Shown here: piece by piece, positions 62,390-64,000 of the stretch | Position numbering within the stretch: position 1 is the first letter of the stretch | Layout of the letters: every line of letters begins with the position of its first letter | Assembly: GCF_900112585.1 (NCBI RefSeq) | Contig: NZ_FOLY01000002.1 | Span: forward strand, 434,001 to 498,000 | Direction of reading: 5' to 3' | DNA: 64,000 nucleotides | From: Kushneria avicenniae | GTDB taxonomy: Bacteria; Pseudomonadota; Gammaproteobacteria; Pseudomonadales; Halomonadaceae | Notes under the pieces: generated by a model | Database searches by the model: none | Told to the model about the DNA's origin: nothing | Seen by the model: only the letters and a program-made list of their open reading frames with translations | Position numbers and translations under genes: made by a program

Positions 62390-64000
62390 ATGGCGCTGGG
62401 GACCTGGGGGCGCGTTTATCTGACGCCTGACATCAAGACGCTCAAGTTTGCGACCAAGGGTCTGGTGGCCATGACCCTGTCGCTCTATCTCGCCATGGAG
62501 ATGCAGCTGGACCGTCCCTACTGGGCGCTGATTTCGGCTGTGTTTCTGCAGATTCGTCCCCAGAGCGGACTGGTCATCGAAAAGGGACTGTGCCAGATCG
62601 GCGGCACCCTCATCGGTGGAAGCGTTGGTGTTCTGATCATGGCGCTGAGCATGCAGACGCCGGCCATGGCGCTGATGCTGTTGATGGCCTGGGTGTTTAT
62701 CTGTGCGACTTCCTCGGCGCTGACCCGCAATTTCAACCTGACCTATGGCTTTGCGATGGGGGCGGCCACCGGCATCCTCGTGGTGGTACTGACCATCGTC
62801 AATGACAACTCGAGTCAGGGAGTCTTTGATATCGCCGTAGCGCGCGTCAGCGAGATCGTGCTGGGTGCGACCTGCGCCACGCTGGTCAGCATGCTGCTCT
62901 GGCCCGAGCGCGTTCGATACATCATTCATAATCACGCCAACACGGTGATCGATCAAACCTTCCAGGCGCTCAGCATGCATCTGGATGCCAGCGTTTCAAT
63001 GTATGACGCAAGAGCACAGATCATGTCCGCGCTGAACCAGGCGCTGACGCTCAACAATGACAGCAGTGCCGTGATCTATGAGGGGCCGCACGGTCCCGGC
63101 CGGGCCCGGGCGGCTTATCTTCTGTCACAGCGTGCACTGTCGATGATGGCCGAAATGCAGACCTACGGTCGTCTGGTCCGTGAGCATCCGGAGCTGACCG
63201 GTGAGGCGTTTGAAAATGCCCTCAAGGACATCCGCGATACCATGGAGCGCGTGCGTTCGCGCCAGACCTACAGCGAGCGCAAGCGGGAAATCAACAGCCT
63301 GCGACAGCGTATTCAGAAGGCAGACCTGCAGCGCCGCGGTACACCGCTGGCACGTCGCATGGCGCAGGGCCTGATGCTGCTGCTGGGCTATGCCAGTGTC
63401 ATGATCGAGGCGCATCACGCCATCAACGATGCCGAAAACACCCGGCTCAAGGCGCCGCGACTGTCGCGCCATCGCGACTATATGCCGGCGCTGACCATCG
63501 GTATTCGCTCCAGTCTGCTGTTTGCCATCGGCGCGATCATCTATGTGTCGACCCAGTGGGGCTCCGGCGTGCTGATGATGGTGATGCCCGTGATCTTTGG
63601 CACCATGTTTGCCTCCTTTCCTTCTCCTACAGCCATGCTGGAAAAGGTCATGAAAGGCGGTGTTGTCGGTGCCCTGACGGCATTCGTGTTCGGCAACATC
63701 CTGCTGGCTCAGGCCCCTCATGAGTACATCATGCTGATCATGGTCTTCGGGACACCGCTCTTTCTGGGGCTGATGGCGCTCAATAACCTCCCGGTACTGG
63801 CCAACGGACTGGGCTTTTGCATCATTTACACCATCCTGACCATGCCCAGTAACAGCATGAGCTTTGATATCAGCAGCTTCATGGATCGTACGCTGGCGAT
63901 CGGGCTGGGATTGACCATTCTGTACTGTGTTTTCCGCGTGGTGCCTTCTCCCAACGCACTGGTGCTGCGCCGTCGCGTCATTCGAGCAACGACCGATGAC
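62390..64000 (+). CDS. FUSC/AaeB-family efflux transporter (3' end beyond window)
   Basis: The frame is open from an ATG at 62390 to the last base (537 codons, no stop). It starts MALGTWGRVYLTPDIKTLKF and contains two FUSC membrane halves: the first begins ATKGLVAMTLSLYLAMEMQL with DRPYWALISAVFLQIRPQSG; the second at about 365-525 contains ALTIGIRSSLLFAIGAIIYV and a following TQWGSGVLMMVMP. A cytoplasmic helical region lies between. Such pumps export aromatic carboxylic acids or similar compounds. It is 2 bases after the adaptor gene. It is incomplete: AaeB-like proteins are about 650-700 residues. Confidence 0.9.
   Translation, partial: MALGTWGRVYLTPDIKTLKFATKGLVAMTLSLYLAMEMQLDRPYWALISAVFLQIRPQSGLVIEKGLCQIGGTLIGGSVGVLIMALSMQTPAMALMLLMAWVFICATSSALTRNFNLTYGFAMGAATGILVVVLTIVNDNSSQGVFDIAVARVSEIVLGATCATLVSMLLWPERVRYIIHNHANTVIDQTFQALSMHLDASVSMYDARAQIMSALNQALTLNNDSSAVIYEGPHGPGRARAAYLLSQRALSMMAEMQTYGRLVREHPELTGEAFENALKDIRDTMERVRSRQTYSERKREINSLRQRIQKADLQRRGTPLARRMAQGLMLLLGYASVMIEAHHAINDAENTRLKAPRLSRHRDYMPALTIGIRSSLLFAIGAIIYVSTQWGSGVLMMVMPVIFGTMFASFPSPTAMLEKVMKGGVVGALTAFVFGNILLAQAPHEYIMLIMVFGTPLFLGLMALNNLPVLANGLGFCIIYTILTMPSNSMSFDISSFMDRTLAIGLGLTILYCVFRVVPSPNALVLRRRVIRATTDD

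Noticed and set aside
1-64000. CRISPR arrays, tRNA/rRNA genes, insertion sequences, phage or toxin-antitoxin modules
   Set aside because: Intergenic regions were read on both strands; no repeated spacer pattern, cloverleaf-like GGTTCGA arm, transposase or integrase motif was found.

Overview
The window reads as chromosomal DNA from a moderately GC-rich, salt-adapted gammaproteobacterium. Halomonadaceae (Halomonas/Kushneria-like) is my best guess. The evidence is the conserved nrdR-rib-nusB-thiL-pgpA order, rppH-ptsP, lgt-thyA-folA, hslR-hslO, an acidic outer-membrane porin and glucosylglycerate (compatible solute) genes. No rRNA, tRNA, CRISPR array, insertion sequence or phage gene was recognised.

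Positions 1-12434 form a cell-surface phosphopolysaccharide locus transcribed rightwards. It holds the end of an unidentified gene, a LicD-type phosphotransferase, a membrane protein joined to a degenerate kinase-like domain, a TagF/TagB-like CDP-glycerol glycerophosphotransferase, TagD-like glycerol-3-phosphate cytidylyltransferase, a WbaP/WcaJ-type initiating sugar-phosphate transferase, an AT-rich glycosyltransferase, a Stealth-family phosphotransferase, ManC and an O-antigen ligase/polymerase. Together they suggest a teichoic-acid-like glycerol-phosphate-containing polymer on a Gram-negative cell. Several genes here are clearly more AT-rich than the rest of the window.

Positions 12500-24000 carry malate:quinone oxidoreductase (type 1), two small membrane peptides, a glucosylglycerate module (phosphatase gpgP, synthase gpgS, and on the other strand a GH13 phosphorylase that could recycle the solute), an ExeM-like nuclease that appears to have lost its 5' end, a TerC/Alx protein behind a yybP-ykoY manganese riboswitch, and two GlsB/YeaQ-type membrane proteins.

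Positions 24000-34000 hold nrdR-ribD-ribB(X)-ribH-nusB-thiL-pgpA (ribE is missing from its usual place, and the RibA half of the RibB fusion lacks its zinc cysteines), a YdgA/DUF945 protein and a second-type Lon protease with a sigma-32-like promoter.

Positions 34000-46500 hold a fused DhaK-DhaL dihydroxyacetone kinase, an unknown protein with a ParB/sulfiredoxin-like segment, a low-complexity exported protein, nudE, hslR-hslO behind a strong sigma-32-like promoter, pckA, tex, gshA and dsbB.

Positions 46500-64000 hold a second, different malate:quinone oxidoreductase, a HAD phosphatase, rppH-ptsP, an acyltransferase-3 protein, an NtrC-type two-component pair, lgt-thyA-folA, a ProQ/FinO-domain RNA-binding protein, a porin, and an AaeXAB-like efflux operon cut by the window end.
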